64,000 bases of DNA from Lentzea waywayandensis (lineage in GTDB: Bacteria; Actinomycetota; Actinomycetes; Mycobacteriales; Pseudonocardiaceae): contig NZ_FOYL01000018.1 in the NCBI RefSeq assembly GCF_900115955.1, positions 1 to 64,000 of the forward strand, written 5' to 3'. This document shows, piece by piece, positions 1 through 8,544 of this stretch; the stretch's first letter is position 1, and each line of letters begins with the position of its first letter. The notes beneath the pieces are model-generated. The model was given only the letters and a program-made list of their open reading frames with translations, searched no databases and was not told where the DNA came from. The position numbers were made by a program, and so were the translations under genes.

Positions 1-177
<177 letters not shown>

Positions 178-368
178 GATTGTGTTTGATCGCTCCAGAC
201 GGAATATGTCTGGCATCAATCTAGTCTTGCCTCAAAGGAACTACCTCGACGAGGAGGTAATTCATATATTACTGGCTGTGTTTCGGCACGCTGTTGAGTT
301 CTCAAAGAACACGCGCTCACCGGTTCCAGTCTCCGTTTCCGGAGGCTTTCTCTCGGGGCTGTGTTTGA
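178..368 (-). other. rRNA operon leader
   Basis: Transcribed leader between the rRNA promoter and mature 16S. On the minus strand positions 310-291 read GTTCTTTGAGAACTCAACAG, an element found in the rRNA leaders of many actinomycetes, where it contributes to antitermination/processing. The rest holds AT-richer patches (around 261-272) and no plausible gene. Confidence 0.75.
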
Positions 369-398
369 AGCTTATTTGGTCTCGCTGCCCGGTGTCAA
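369..398 (-). promoter_or_regulatory. rRNA promoter candidate, proximal
   Basis: On the minus strand a perfect -35 hexamer TTGACA (398-393) is followed after 18 bases by TAAGCT (374-369), an acceptable actinobacterial -10. It lies directly upstream of the conserved leader element, as expected for a strong rRNA promoter. Transcription start was not determined. Confidence 0.6.
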
Positions 399-491
399 AT
401 CGGCCTCTTGGAGGCTCTTTATCTTCCGGTTTTTTGGCCAGGCCCGTTCCGGTCTGTATTTCCCGGCCCGCTTCGCTCTGACATGGAGAAC

Positions 492-519
492 ATTACACGG
501 GCCTGTTTCGATCTCCAAA
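492..519 (-). promoter_or_regulatory. rRNA promoter candidate, distal
   Basis: A second possible promoter on the minus strand: TTTGGA (519-514), 16-base spacer, TGTAAT (497-492). Tandem promoters are usual for actinobacterial rRNA operons; the -35 match here is weak, so this is a tentative call. Confidence 0.35.
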
Positions 520-525
520 TCGGGG

Positions 526-560
526 GTCCTGGTGACCGCCAAACGTGCGATCACCAGGAC
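526..560 (-). terminator. Intrinsic terminator after the PL6 lyase gene
   Basis: A perfect 10-bp stem (GTCCTGGTGA at 526-535 with TCACCAGGAC at 551-560) lies 12 bases past the lyase stop codon, between that gene and the rRNA promoters on the same strand. It would insulate the rRNA operon from read-through. No T-run follows, as is common in actinobacteria. Confidence 0.6.
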
Positions 561-571
561 AAATGCGTTCG

Positions 572-1918
572 TCAGGGCGCGGAGACCCCGACATCGGCCT
601 TCGTCAGCGGCTTCCGCACCGCCGACGAGTTGTACTCATCCGCCCCGACATCAGGCTTGCCCGAACGCGCCTGCGGGTCGAAGTCACGCGTCACATAGGA
701 GTAGGTGCCTGCCGACGCGTCGATGGCCGGGCTACCGGAAGCAAGCCGGAACAGTCCGTTGGCGTCCTTCACCAGCTTCGGGTCCACGGACTTGTAACCG
801 GACGCCGGCATGCTGCCTCCGGTGCCACCCCAGATGACGTTGCCTTCGTACTTCACGGTCGAACCGGCGTGCATGGAGACGACGCCACCGGAAGAACCCT
901 TGATGACGTTGTTCGCGAGCACGCAGTCCTTCGGCTTGAAATCCCCGCCGTCGCTGTCCACCACCTCGCCGGTGCCGATCAGCGTGTTGAACGCGACCGT
1001 CACGCGGTCAGGACGATCGTGCAGCTTCGAGTCGGGGCCGCTGTCGGCCTCCTTGCCCGAGCCGAACACGATCGCGCGGTCCTTGGTGGTCTCCACGTAG
1101 TTGTTGATGACCTTGTGGTCGTTTCCGTGGAAGCGGATGCCGCTGTTGAACAGCAGGTTGCCCTCGACCGTGGTGCGGTGGCCGTGACGCAGGACGATGT
1201 AGCCCTTGCTGTTGCGGATCGTGTTGTAGCGGACGATGTTGTCCGACGACTTGATCGAGATGGCCTCGGCGTCGCCGTCCGCCTTCTCGAACAGGTTGTG
1301 CTCGACGATCGCGTTCGCCGACTTCGACTGCTTGTGGCTGTAGCCGAGCCGGATCGACTCACCGCCGTTCGCGCCGGTGAACTGGTGGTTGTAGAAGTAG
1401 TTGTGGTGGATCCACGACCGCTTGGCGATCTCGCTGCCGGGGCCGGTGATCTGGAGGTAGACGCCCTCGTTGGTCCGGTTCTGGAACGTGTTGTGGTCGA
1501 TCTGGACGTCGTCGGCGCTCACGCTGAGCGAAGCGCCGTCCTTGTTCCCCGAGTACGTGTTGCGGGTGATGCGCGTGGCCTGCGCTTCCGCGGGGACCGA
1601 GAGCGTGCTGGTTCCGTTGAAGACGAAGCCCTCGATTGTCACGTCTCGAACGGCTCCGAGTTCGAAGCCGCCGCGGGTGAACACCGTGCCGCCGACGGTC
1701 TGCGCGGCGACGGTGATGCCCGACCTGGTGATCTTGATGGGCTGGTCGGCGGTGTGCAGGCCTCGGGCGAGCACGATGCGCTGACCGGCTCGCGCGGTGT
1801 CGAGGGCGGCCTGCAGGGAGGACACGCTCGAGACGCTGACGACAGCCGCGTGGGCCGGCACGTGGACGAAGGACGACAGCAGGGCGGCCGCGCCGACTGC
1901 GGCCAGTGATCGGATCAT
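572..1918 (-). CDS. Secreted polysaccharide lyase family 6 (chondroitinase B/alginate lyase-like)
   Basis: 448 aa. An ATG start at 1918 was chosen because it begins a good signal peptide (residues 1-24, cleavage after AHA) and has GGAG just upstream; the frame is open further upstream but over the Nudix gene. The body is a right-handed parallel beta-helix with repeated N-x-F/N-T-F turns. PL6 hallmarks are visible: NGGESIRLGYSH near residues 184-195, then SIKSSDN with the likely catalytic Lys near 223 and LRHGHRT with the catalytic Arg near 244. PL6 enzymes cleave uronic-acid polysaccharides (alginate, dermatan sulphate) by beta-elimination; the actual substrate cannot be read from the sequence. 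It is monocistronic, between a Nudix gene and the rRNA operon. Confidence 0.85.
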   Translation of the reverse strand: MIRSLAAVGAAALLSSFVHVPAHAAVVSVSSVSSLQAALDTARAGQRIVLARGLHTADQPIKITRSGITVAAQTVGGTVFTRGGFELGAVRDVTIEGFVFNGTSTLSVPAEAQATRITRNTYSGNKDGASLSVSADDVQIDHNTFQNRTNEGVYLQITGPGSEIAKRSWIHHNYFYNHQFTGANGGESIRLGYSHKQSKSANAIVEHNLFEKADGDAEAISIKSSDNIVRYNTIRNSKGYIVLRHGHRTTVEGNLLFNSGIRFHGNDHKVINNYVETTKDRAIVFGSGKEADSGPDSKLHDRPDRVTVAFNTLIGTGEVVDSDGGDFKPKDCVLANNVIKGSSGGVVSMHAGSTVKYEGNVIWGGTGGSMPASGYKSVDPKLVKDANGLFRLASGSPAIDASAGTYSYVTRDFDPQARSGKPDVGADEYNSSAVRKPLTKADVGVSAP

Positions 1919-1919
1919 T

Positions 1920-1947
1920 CGCCAACTCCATAGGAGGCAAGTTGGCG
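1920..1947 (-). promoter_or_regulatory. Leader hairpin covering the lyase ribosome-binding site
   Basis: Inverted repeat with 8-bp arms (CGCCAACT at 1920-1927, AGTTGGCG at 1940-1947) ending one base before the lyase ATG. On the minus strand the loop contains CTCC-TAT-GGAG, which can pair internally, so the GGAG Shine-Dalgarno would be inside the hairpin. Translational control is inferred from position only. Confidence 0.4.
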
Positions 1948-1962
1948 GCGGTAGAGCGGAAT

Positions 1963-2397
1963 CTACCGCAAGATTCCGGCAGGTGGGGCAGTTCGATACA
2001 AACCGAGGGCCGTATCGAGGGACGGCACGCGGTCCAGTTGTCCGACCTCTGACACGGGGAACCACTGCGCGAGGTCGGTCGAGCCGCCCACCTCGTTGCG
2101 CAGCTCGCCGCCCACGATCCGCACCTCGTACATGATGCGAAGCGCGTGGTAGTCGCGGTCCGGCTCCTCTCGGAACTCGGAGTCGATACCGAGCAGGCGG
2201 AGCACCTCGACGGTGTAGCCGGTCTCCTCCTCGACCTCCCGGATGACCCCGTCGTACGGGTGCTCGCCGTGGTCGATGCCGCCTCCGGGCAGGATCCAAC
2301 GTTTGCCCTTTGGGCCAATCCAGCGCGCCAGCAGGATCTCGTCGTCGTCGTTGATGCACACCCCGTACGCGGCCACGCGCTGCTTCTTCGCCCTCAT
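1963..2397 (-). CDS. Nudix hydrolase
   Basis: 144 aa, the usual length for a single-domain Nudix hydrolase. The Nudix box G-x5-E-x7-REVEEETGY is intact at residues 39-61, with the metal-binding glutamates in REVEEE. These enzymes hydrolyse nucleoside diphosphates linked to another moiety; the substrate (8-oxo-dGTP, ADP-ribose, other) is not determinable here. Transcribed away from the divergent SPFH gene, with about 70 bases of shared upstream DNA that includes a perfect palindrome at 2430-2443. Confidence 0.9.
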   Translation of the reverse strand: MRAKKQRVAAYGVCINDDDEILLARWIGPKGKRWILPGGGIDHGEHPYDGVIREVEEETGYTVEVLRLLGIDSEFREEPDRDYHALRIMYEVRIVGGELRNEVGGSTDLAQWFPVSEVGQLDRVPSLDTALGLYRTAPPAGILR

Positions 2398-2429
2398 GCG
2401 ATCCAGCCTAACTGGCGATCACCCCGGAA

Positions 2430-2443
2430 AAGTGATATCACTT
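2430..2443. promoter_or_regulatory. 14-bp perfect palindrome, operator candidate
   Basis: AAGTGATATCACTT is its own reverse complement and is followed at 2443-2450 by TAGATACT, which looks like a degenerate further half-site. It lies 26 bases upstream of the SPFH start and 33 bases upstream of the divergent Nudix start. Since the SPFH gene is translationally coupled to a ribbon-helix-helix protein, autoregulation by that protein is the likely reading (inference). Confidence 0.55.
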
Positions 2444-2469
2444 AGATACTACTTCGACAGGGGGTCCGG

Positions 2470-3402
2470 ATGAGCGCGGCGCTGGAGACGACGGTGCATA
2501 TGCCTGCACCGGTGGTGCGTGAGAAGCACGCACGGGACGTGACCGGTCTTCCGATGTTCTTCGCAGGATTGGCGGTGTACGCGGTGGGCGTGTGGCTGCT
2601 GGTCGACGGCGTGATCGGCAAGGCCGCGGACGGCGGTGACCCGTCCGGGGCGATCATCGTGATCATGGTGCTGCTGTTCCTCGCGGGATCGCTGATCATG
2701 AAGGGGCTGTTCACCGTCGCGCCGGGTGAGGCGCGGGTGCTCCAGTTCCTCGGCCGTTACGTGGGCACGGTGCGCACGGATGGTCTGAGGTGGGCGAACC
2801 CGCTCACCACGCGGGAGAAGATCTCGACCCGGATCCGCAACCACGAGACCCAGACGCTGAAGGTCAACGACGCGGACGGCAACCCGATCGAGATCGCGGC
2901 CGTGGTCGTGTGGCAGGTCGAGGACACTGCGCGCGCACGGTTCGAGGTCGACGACTTCGTGCGGTTCGTCGGCATCCAGACCGAGACCGCCGTACGGCAC
3001 ATCGCGAACAGCTACCCGTACGACAACCACGAGGAGACCGGTCTGTCGCTGCGGGAGAACGCGGACGAGATCACCGAGACGCTCGCGATCGAGATCTCGG
3101 CACGCGTGCAGTCCGCCGGCGTGAAGGTGATCGAGTCACGGCTCACCCACCTCGCGTACGCACCGGAGATCGCCCACGCCATGTTGCAACGCCAGCAGGC
3201 GAGTGCGGTCGTGGCGGCACGGACCCGGATCGTCGAGGGCGCCGTCGGCATGGTCGAGCTCGCGCTGGATCGGCTCGCCGAGCACGACGTCGTGGAGCTC
3301 GACGAGGAACGCAAGGCGGCGATGGTGTCGAACCTGCTCGTCGTCCTGTGCGGTGACCGATCCACCCAGCCCGTGGTGAACGCGGGATCGCTCTACACCT
3401 GA
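2470..3402 (+). CDS. SPFH/Band 7 (prohibitin-like) membrane protein
   Basis: 310 aa. The N-terminal 30 residues are cytoplasmic, followed by two hydrophobic segments (about 27-48 and 57-77) and then a Band 7 domain beginning at [20 protein letters not shown] and running to the [17 protein letters not shown] helix near residue 240, typical of stomatin/prohibitin oligomerisation regions. Such proteins form ring or cage assemblies in the membrane. The stop codon shares one base with the start of the next gene (TGATG), so expression of the two is coupled. The coupling to a DNA-binding protein suggests a membrane-state sensor or a stress module, but the function is unknown. Confidence 0.85.
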   Translation: MSAALETTVHMPAPVVREKHARDVTGLPMFFAGLAVYAVGVWLLVDGVIGKAADGGDPSGAIIVIMVLLFLAGSLIMKGLFTVAPGEARVLQFLGRYVGTVRTDGLRWANPLTTREKISTRIRNHETQTLKVNDADGNPIEIAAVVVWQVEDTARARFEVDDFVRFVGIQTETAVRHIANSYPYDNHEETGLSLRENADEITETLAIEISARVQSAGVKVIESRLTHLAYAPEIAHAMLQRQQASAVVAARTRIVEGAVGMVELALDRLAEHDVVELDEERKAAMVSNLLVVLCGDRSTQPVVNAGSLYT

Positions 3403-3626
3403 TGGCTGAGCGCAAAAACGTTCTGCTCAGGCTGGACCCGGCGGTGCACGACGCGTTGAGCAGGTGGGCGAACGACGAGCTGCGCAGCACCAACGCGCAG
3501 ATCGAGTTCCTGCTGCGGCGTGCACTGGCGGAGGCGGGCCGGCTGCCCAGCGAGGCGAAGAAGATTCCTCGCCGCGGCAGGCCCCCCAAGAACCCGGAAC
3601 CTGAAGAGCCTCCGGAACAGGCGTAG
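3402..3626 (+). CDS. Ribbon-helix-helix (CopG/Arc-type) DNA-binding protein with AT-hook-like tail
   Basis: 74 aa. The N-terminus KNVLLRLDPAVHDALSRWA followed by STNAQIEFLLRRAL is a ribbon-helix-helix fold of the Arc/HicB-antitoxin type. The tail carries PRRGRPPKNP, an AT-hook-like GRP motif, followed by an acidic/proline end. Starts within the SPFH stop codon (TGATG). It most likely represses its own operon through the palindrome at 2430-2443; it could also be read as an antitoxin, but no toxin gene is adjacent. Confidence 0.8.
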   Translation: MAERKNVLLRLDPAVHDALSRWANDELRSTNAQIEFLLRRALAEAGRLPSEAKKIPRRGRPPKNPEPEEPPEQA

Positions 3627-3777
3627 TTCCTGTTCCGGAACTCCCTGGACGCAAGGCACTGAACAGGCGTTTCACCAGCATGAAAACGCTGTCATCGAGT
3701 TCAGCCGTTCGGGGGTGTCTTGGCTGACTCCTCCACGCGATGGTGTGCGGCGGGCGCACCGGGAACGTGGAGGAGTC

Positions 3778-6042
3778 TTGTCTTTGTTCTCCCGCAAGCG
3801 CGCTGGACTCGGCGTGCTGGGCGTTGCTGTGGTGATTGCCTCGCTGACACCGGCCGGTGGTCTGGCGGCAGGTAGAGAGATCTATTTGGACAGTCGGGCG
3901 TCAACGGAGCGGCGGGTCGAGGACCTGCTGCGCAGAATGACGGTCGAGGAGAAGATCGGGCAGATGGCCCAGATCCGCGTCGGGAAGCTGCGCGGTGACT
4001 GCAACAACGTCAACGGGCCGTTGGTCGACTCCTGTCTGAAGACGGTGCTCGCGGACGCGCACGTGGGCTCGATCCTCTCCGGCGGCGGTGACGCGCCGCT
4101 CGACAACACGCCCAAGGCGTGGGCCGAGATGAACAACGCGATCCAGCGCTATGCGTTGGAGAACAACAGGTTGAAGATCCCGATCATCTACGGCGCGGAC
4201 GGCGTGCACGGGCACAACAACGTCATCTCCGCGACGATGTTCCCGCACCAGATCGGGCTCGGCGCGACGTGGGATCCCGGGCTTCAGGAGAAGATCGGCG
4301 TGTCCGCGTCGAAGGCGTTGCGCGCCACCGGTGTCTTCTGGAATTTCGCACCGGTCTCCGACATCGCGCGGGACACGCGCTGGGGCCGTTTCTACGAGAC
4401 CTACAGCGAGGACCCGTTCCTGTCCGGGCAACTGGCGGCGGCGAACGTGCGCGGGCAGCAGTCCAAGGTGGACGACACCGCGCAGCTGACCGCGACGGCG
4501 AAGCACTTCGCCGGGTACTCGGCGCCGGCGAACGGGCACGACCGCGCGGCGGCGCAGATTCCGATCCGGCAGTTGCAGGACCTCGTGCTGCCGTCGTTCC
4601 AGGCGCAGTTCGACGCGGGCGTGAAGACCGTGATGATCAACTCCGGCTCGCTCAACGGTGTGCCGGTGCACGCGTCGAAGTACATGTTGCAGACCCAGCT
4701 GCGCGACAGGATGGGCTTCAAGGGCGTCGCGGTCTCGGACTGGCAGGACATGAAGTACCTGGTGGACCGGCACAAGGTCGCGCCCGACTACAAGACGGCG
4801 ATCGCGATGAGCGTCAACGCCGGTGTGGACATGGCGATGGAACCGTCGAACGCGGCCGAGTTCACGTCGTTGCTGCTGGCGAACGTCCGCGACGGTTCCG
4901 TGTCGCGCGGCCGGATCGACCAGGCCGTGCGGCGGGTGCTGAAGCTCAAGTTCGACCTGGGGCTGTTCGAGAAGCCGTACGTGGACCCGGCGAAGGCCGA
5001 CGGCAACGTGGTGAACGTGGATCGCTCGCTGGCGCGCCAGGCGGCCGCCGAGGGCACGGTGCTGCTGAAGAACGACGGCGTGCTGCCGTTGTCCTCCGCT
5101 GCCAAGAAGATCGTCGTGACCGGTGAGACCGCGGACGACGTGCGTCGCCAGCTCGGCGGCTGGACCGTCGAGTGGCAGGGCGTGCCGGACGACTCGCCGT
5201 TGCCGCCGACCGCGACCGTGCTGACCGGTGTGCGCGAGGCCGTTCCCGGTGCGTCTGTCGTGCACGCACCGACTCAGGCCGCGGCGGTGGCTGAGGCGGA
5301 CGGTGCGGACGCGGTCGTCGTCGTCTTGGGTGAGAAGCCCGGTGCGGAGGGTCCTGCCGACACGGAGAACCCGGTGCTGACGCCCGAGCAGCAGGCGTGG
5401 GTGGACGCGGTGCAGGCGACCGGCAAGCCGGTGGTCGTGGTGCTGCTGACCGCGCGTCCGCAGGTGCTCGGTGCGGCGGCGGACGCGAACGCGCTGGTCG
5501 CGGGCTGGTTGCCGGGCAGCGAGGGTGGCCGGGCGATCGCCGACGTGCTGTTCGGCGCGGTGAACCCGAGCGGCAAGCTGCCCGTGTCGTGGCCGAAGGC
5601 GCTGGGCGACCCGACGCTGACCTACGACCAGCTGCCGGGGGCGAACACCTCGGCGGGCGCGAAGTACGACCCGCTCTACGCTTTCGGGCACGGGCTGTCG
5701 TACACGTCGTTCACGACCTCGGGGACCTCGGTGTCCGTTGATCGTCAGAACGGCGTGGTGAAGTTCACGGTGGCGAACACCGGTGGGCGTGCGGGCACCG
5801 TTGTGGTGCCGGTCTACGTGCGTCAGCCGGCGTCCCCGGTGCTCACGCCGGACGCCCGGCTGGTGGGCTTCACGCACGTGGAACTCGCTGCTGGTCAGTC
5901 GAAGCAGGTCGAGGTGTCGTTCAAGCTCGCGCAGCTGGCCCTGACCGTCGGTGACGTGGACGGTGACGGACGGCGTGAGATCGCCCGCGGCGGTTACGAG
6001 GCCGTGGTGGGTGCCGAGAAGGCCACCTTCACGGTGCGCTGA
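3778..6042 (+). CDS. Secreted GH3 beta-glucosidase/exo-beta-glucanase
   Basis: 754 aa from a TTG at 3778; GGAGGAG at 3769-3775 precedes it, and the TTG at 3784 would have even better spacing, so the exact start is open by two codons. A signal peptide (SRKR then a hydrophobic run to about residue 30) indicates export. The GH3 N-terminal barrel contains GADGVHGHN, GRFYETYSEDP, KHFAGY and the nucleophile in VSDWQD (Asp near 321), resembling plant-type beta-glucan exohydrolases. The C-terminal GH3 sandwich (GEKPGAEG) and a fibronectin-III-like domain complete it. It would release glucose from beta-glucans outside the cell. A weak dyad TGAAAACGCTGTCA at 3680-3693 could be a regulator site. Confidence 0.88.
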   Translation: MSLFSRKRAGLGVLGVAVVIASLTPAGGLAAGREIYLDSRASTERRVEDLLRRMTVEEKIGQMAQIRVGKLRGDCNNVNGPLVDSCLKTVLADAHVGSILSGGGDAPLDNTPKAWAEMNNAIQRYALENNRLKIPIIYGADGVHGHNNVISATMFPHQIGLGATWDPGLQEKIGVSASKALRATGVFWNFAPVSDIARDTRWGRFYETYSEDPFLSGQLAAANVRGQQSKVDDTAQLTATAKHFAGYSAPANGHDRAAAQIPIRQLQDLVLPSFQAQFDAGVKTVMINSGSLNGVPVHASKYMLQTQLRDRMGFKGVAVSDWQDMKYLVDRHKVAPDYKTAIAMSVNAGVDMAMEPSNAAEFTSLLLANVRDGSVSRGRIDQAVRRVLKLKFDLGLFEKPYVDPAKADGNVVNVDRSLARQAAAEGTVLLKNDGVLPLSSAAKKIVVTGETADDVRRQLGGWTVEWQGVPDDSPLPPTATVLTGVREAVPGASVVHAPTQAAAVAEADGADAVVVVLGEKPGAEGPADTENPVLTPEQQAWVDAVQATGKPVVVVLLTARPQVLGAAADANALVAGWLPGSEGGRAIADVLFGAVNPSGKLPVSWPKALGDPTLTYDQLPGANTSAGAKYDPLYAFGHGLSYTSFTTSGTSVSVDRQNGVVKFTVANTGGRAGTVVVPVYVRQPASPVLTPDARLVGFTHVELAAGQSKQVEVSFKLAQLALTVGDVDGDGRREIARGGYEAVVGAEKATFTVR

Positions 6043-6167
6043 GCTGGCCTGATATCCTTCGTCGTCGTGAACGCGCGGCTCTCCGCCGTGGAGGAGACCT
6101 GGCCCTTGTGGCCGGTGCCGACATAGCGCGTCACGAACTCCGGTTTCGACAAGAAGGGTGATGTCGC

Positions 6168-6434
6168 ATGGCGAACATCAAGTCCCAGCTCAAGCGGATC
6201 AAGACCAACGAGAAGGCTCGCCTTCGCAACAAGTCGGTCAAGTCGTCCCTGAAGACGGCTGTCCGCAAGTTCCGCGAGGCTGCCGAGGCCGGTGACAAGG
6301 CGAAGGCCCTGGAGCTGCTGCAGGACGCGTCCCGCAAGCTCGACAAGGCCGCCAGCAAGGGCGTCATCCACGCCAACCAGGCCGCCAACAAGAAGTCGGC
6401 GATGGCGCTGCGCGCGAACTCCCTCGAGGGCTGA
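6168..6434 (+). CDS. rpsT: 30S ribosomal protein S20
   Basis: 88 aa, full length: [19 protein letters not shown] at the N-terminus, lysine/arginine-rich helices and the [13 protein letters not shown] segment identify S20, which binds the 5' domain of 16S rRNA. The gene has GAAGGG upstream of its ATG and a strong hairpin terminator 28 bases after the stop. Its position beside holA matches other actinobacteria. The 125-bp region before it is presumably its promoter/leader; no clear element was identified there. Confidence 0.98.
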   Translation: MANIKSQLKRIKTNEKARLRNKSVKSSLKTAVRKFREAAEAGDKAKALELLQDASRKLDKAASKGVIHANQAANKKSAMALRANSLEG

Positions 6435-6462
6435 TCTCGCTCGTAGAGCTTCGAACTTCTGC

Positions 6463-6498
6463 AAAGGGCTCCATCTCCTCCGGGAGGTGGAGCCCTTT
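6463..6498 (+). terminator. rpsT terminator
   Basis: AAAGGGCTCCA (6463-6473) pairs perfectly with TGGAGCCCTTT (6488-6498), with a further GGAGG/CCTCC pairing possible inside the loop. Lies immediately after rpsT and before the methyltransferase gene. Confidence 0.8.
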
Positions 6499-6532
6499 CG
6501 CATGCGGCCTCGGGCACGGTAGGCGTAGCTCC

Positions 6533-7342
6533 ATGGAATCGCTTCCGCGCATCGACTTCGTCGAGCTGCACGATCTCGACGGCACGCCGGCCGTGTTGCG
6601 CACGCTGCACACGGAGTCCATCACGACCATTTACCGGCTGACGGACGCCGCGCGCGAGTACTCCCGCCCGTTGGCACTGGCCCTGCGGTCGGGCGCGGAC
6701 CACCGGATCGTCGACCTCTGCGCCGGTTCGGGCGGGCCGGTGCCGCTGATCCAGCGGCGGCTGCACGCGGAGGGCGTCCACACCCAGGTCACGCTGACGG
6801 ACCTGGTGCCGAACGTGCCCGCCTTCGAACGCGTCGCCGCAGCGAACCGGCGGCGGCTGCCGGATCCGTGCTGCTCGGTGGACCACATGCCGTCGTCGGT
6901 CGACGCCACGGACTGCCGGTTGGAAGGGACGCGGACGATCTACGGCGCCTTCCACCACTTCCCGCCCGCGCTGGCCGCGCGCATGCTGCAGAACGCCGTC
7001 GACACCCGGCAGCCGATGGTCGTCGTGGACACCAAGCGGTCGTGGCTCTACGTGCTGGTGTTCCCGTTCTTCCTCACGCTGGCCGTGCTGCTGGCGGCTC
7101 CGTTCCAGCGCAATCCCCTGCCGCGCTACCTGCTGCGGCTGGCACTGACCTACGTCGTGCCGGTGCTGCCGTTCATGATGTTCTGGGACAGCGTCGTGTC
7201 GTTCCTGCGCATGTACGGGCGTGCGGAACTGCGGCGGATGGTCGACGGCCTGAACGGCACCGAGTCGTTCACGTGGACGATCGGCGTCGAACCCGGCTTC
7301 ACCGGAGCCCAGTACCTGATCGGGATCCCACGCCGACAGTGA
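6533..7342 (+). CDS. Class I SAM-dependent methyltransferase-like protein with membrane segments
   Basis: 269 aa. Motif I (VDLCAGSGGP, about residues 60-69) with a following acidic TLTDLVPN strand marks a Rossmann-fold methyltransferase. The second half contains two hydrophobic stretches (around 170-190 and 200-222) that look like membrane helices, unusual for this fold and suggesting a lipid or membrane-bound substrate. It lies on the plus strand, abutting holA tail to tail with no gap. Substrate unknown. Confidence 0.65.
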   Translation: MESLPRIDFVELHDLDGTPAVLRTLHTESITTIYRLTDAAREYSRPLALALRSGADHRIVDLCAGSGGPVPLIQRRLHAEGVHTQVTLTDLVPNVPAFERVAAANRRRLPDPCCSVDHMPSSVDATDCRLEGTRTIYGAFHHFPPALAARMLQNAVDTRQPMVVVDTKRSWLYVLVFPFFLTLAVLLAAPFQRNPLPRYLLRLALTYVVPVLPFMMFWDSVVSFLRMYGRAELRRMVDGLNGTESFTWTIGVEPGFTGAQYLIGIPRRQ

Positions 7343-8320
7343 TCAGCGGCGGCTGTGCGCGGCCACGATCCGGAGCACGGCACGTTCGAGCGCGTAGTCG
7401 GCGTCGGCCGCCACACCCTTCACGTCGGCGTTGAGCCCCGCGACCACCTGCATCGCGTCGGCGAGCCCCGCCTGGTCCCAGCCGCGCGACTGGGCCTGCG
7501 CCTTCTTGATCTTCCACGGCGGCATGCCGAGCGGACCGGCCAGGCTGAACGGGTCGGCGCGGCCCACGGCGGACACGCGCGCGACCGTGCGCACCGCGTC
7601 CGCCAGCGCGTCCGCGACCAGCACGTGCGGCACGCCGAGCTGCATGGCCCAGCGCAGCGCCTCCATGGCGCCCGCCCGATCACCGACGACGGCCTTCTCC
7701 GCGACGGCGAACCCCGTCACCTCGGCCTTGCCCTGGTGGTAGCGGCGGATCTCCTCGACCGTCACCTTGCCGTCGGTGTCGGAGACGAGTTGCGACGAGG
7801 CCGCGGCGAGCTCGCGCAGGTTCGTGCCCACGGCGTCGATGAGCGTGGCGACGGCCTCCGGATCGATCTTGCCGCCCGCCCGCCGCACCTCGTTGCGCAC
7901 GAACGCCTCGCGCTCGGCGGACTTGGTGACCTTGGCGCATTCCGTGACCGCGGCACCGGCCTTCTTCAGCTGTCCGGGCAGGTCCTTGGCCGCCTTGCTG
8001 CGACCACCGCCCGTGTGCACGACGACGAGCGTGACCCCGTCCGCGGGCGTCTTGACGTAGGAGAGCACCGTGTCGGCGACCTCCTTGCTGATGTCCTGCC
8101 CGTTCTGCAGGACGATCACGCGACCCTCCGCGAACAGCGACGGGCTCACCAGTTCGGCCAGCTCGGGAGCCGTGAGATCAGTCACCTGGACGCGGGTCAG
8201 GTCGGCCGTCGAATCGACCTCGCGGGCGGCCTCGAGAGCCGCCCGAACAGCACGTTCGACCAGCAACTCCTCCTCGCCGATGACGAGGTGCAGTGACTCC
8301 GGTGCGCTCACGCTCCGCAT
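7343..8320 (-). CDS. holA: DNA polymerase III subunit delta
   Basis: 325 aa from ATG 8320 (a GTG at 8311, giving MSAPESLHLVIG, is equally plausible and closer to family starts). Typical features: N-terminal LHLVIGEEELLVERA, the central GVTLVVVHTGGGRSKAAK strand of the AAA-like domain, and the C-terminal helical collar. Delta opens the sliding clamp within the clamp-loader complex during replication. In other actinobacteria holA directly follows comEC on the same strand; here thrC and two other genes lie between them. Confidence 0.92.
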   Translation of the reverse strand: MRSVSAPESLHLVIGEEELLVERAVRAALEAAREVDSTADLTRVQVTDLTAPELAELVSPSLFAEGRVIVLQNGQDISKEVADTVLSYVKTPADGVTLVVVHTGGGRSKAAKDLPGQLKKAGAAVTECAKVTKSAEREAFVRNEVRRAGGKIDPEAVATLIDAVGTNLRELAAASSQLVSDTDGKVTVEEIRRYHQGKAEVTGFAVAEKAVVGDRAGAMEALRWAMQLGVPHVLVADALADAVRTVARVSAVGRADPFSLAGPLGMPPWKIKKAQAQSRGWDQAGLADAMQVVAGLNADVKGVAADADYALERAVLRIVAAHSRR

Positions 8321-8400
8321 CTTCCCACGTCCCGAATCGTGGACGGTTGTGGCTGACCAACGGACAGGTGCCGTAGGTTGGTAGCCACAACTGAACACCG

Positions 8401-8531
8401 CTCATCCAGAGGGGCAGAGGGAACGGCCCGACGAAGCCCCGGCAACCGGCGTCACCGCTATGCGCAGAACTGTGCGCACACGACGATCACGGTGCCAATT
8501 CCGACCCGTTCGATTTCGCGGGAAAGATGAG
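8401..8531 (+). ncRNA. SAM-I (S-box) riboswitch
   Basis: The whole aptamer core is readable: P1 CTCATC (8401-8406) with GATGAG (8526-8531); CAGAGGGGCAGAGGGA; CGGCCCGACGAAGCC followed by CCGGCAACC; and GGTGCCAATTCCGACCCG (about 8491-8508) before AAAGATGAG. These match the S-box consensus in order and spacing. The 3' strand of P1 overlaps the GAGGAG Shine-Dalgarno of thrC (8529-8534), so SAM binding, by stabilising P1, would hide the ribosome-binding site (mechanism inferred). No separate terminator hairpin is seen. Confidence 0.93.
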
Positions 8532-8544
8532 GAGATACCTCGCG

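Noticed and set aside
3402-3626. HicAB toxin-antitoxin system
   Set aside because: The RHH protein resembles HicB-type antitoxins, but no HicA-like toxin is present; the partner is an SPFH protein.
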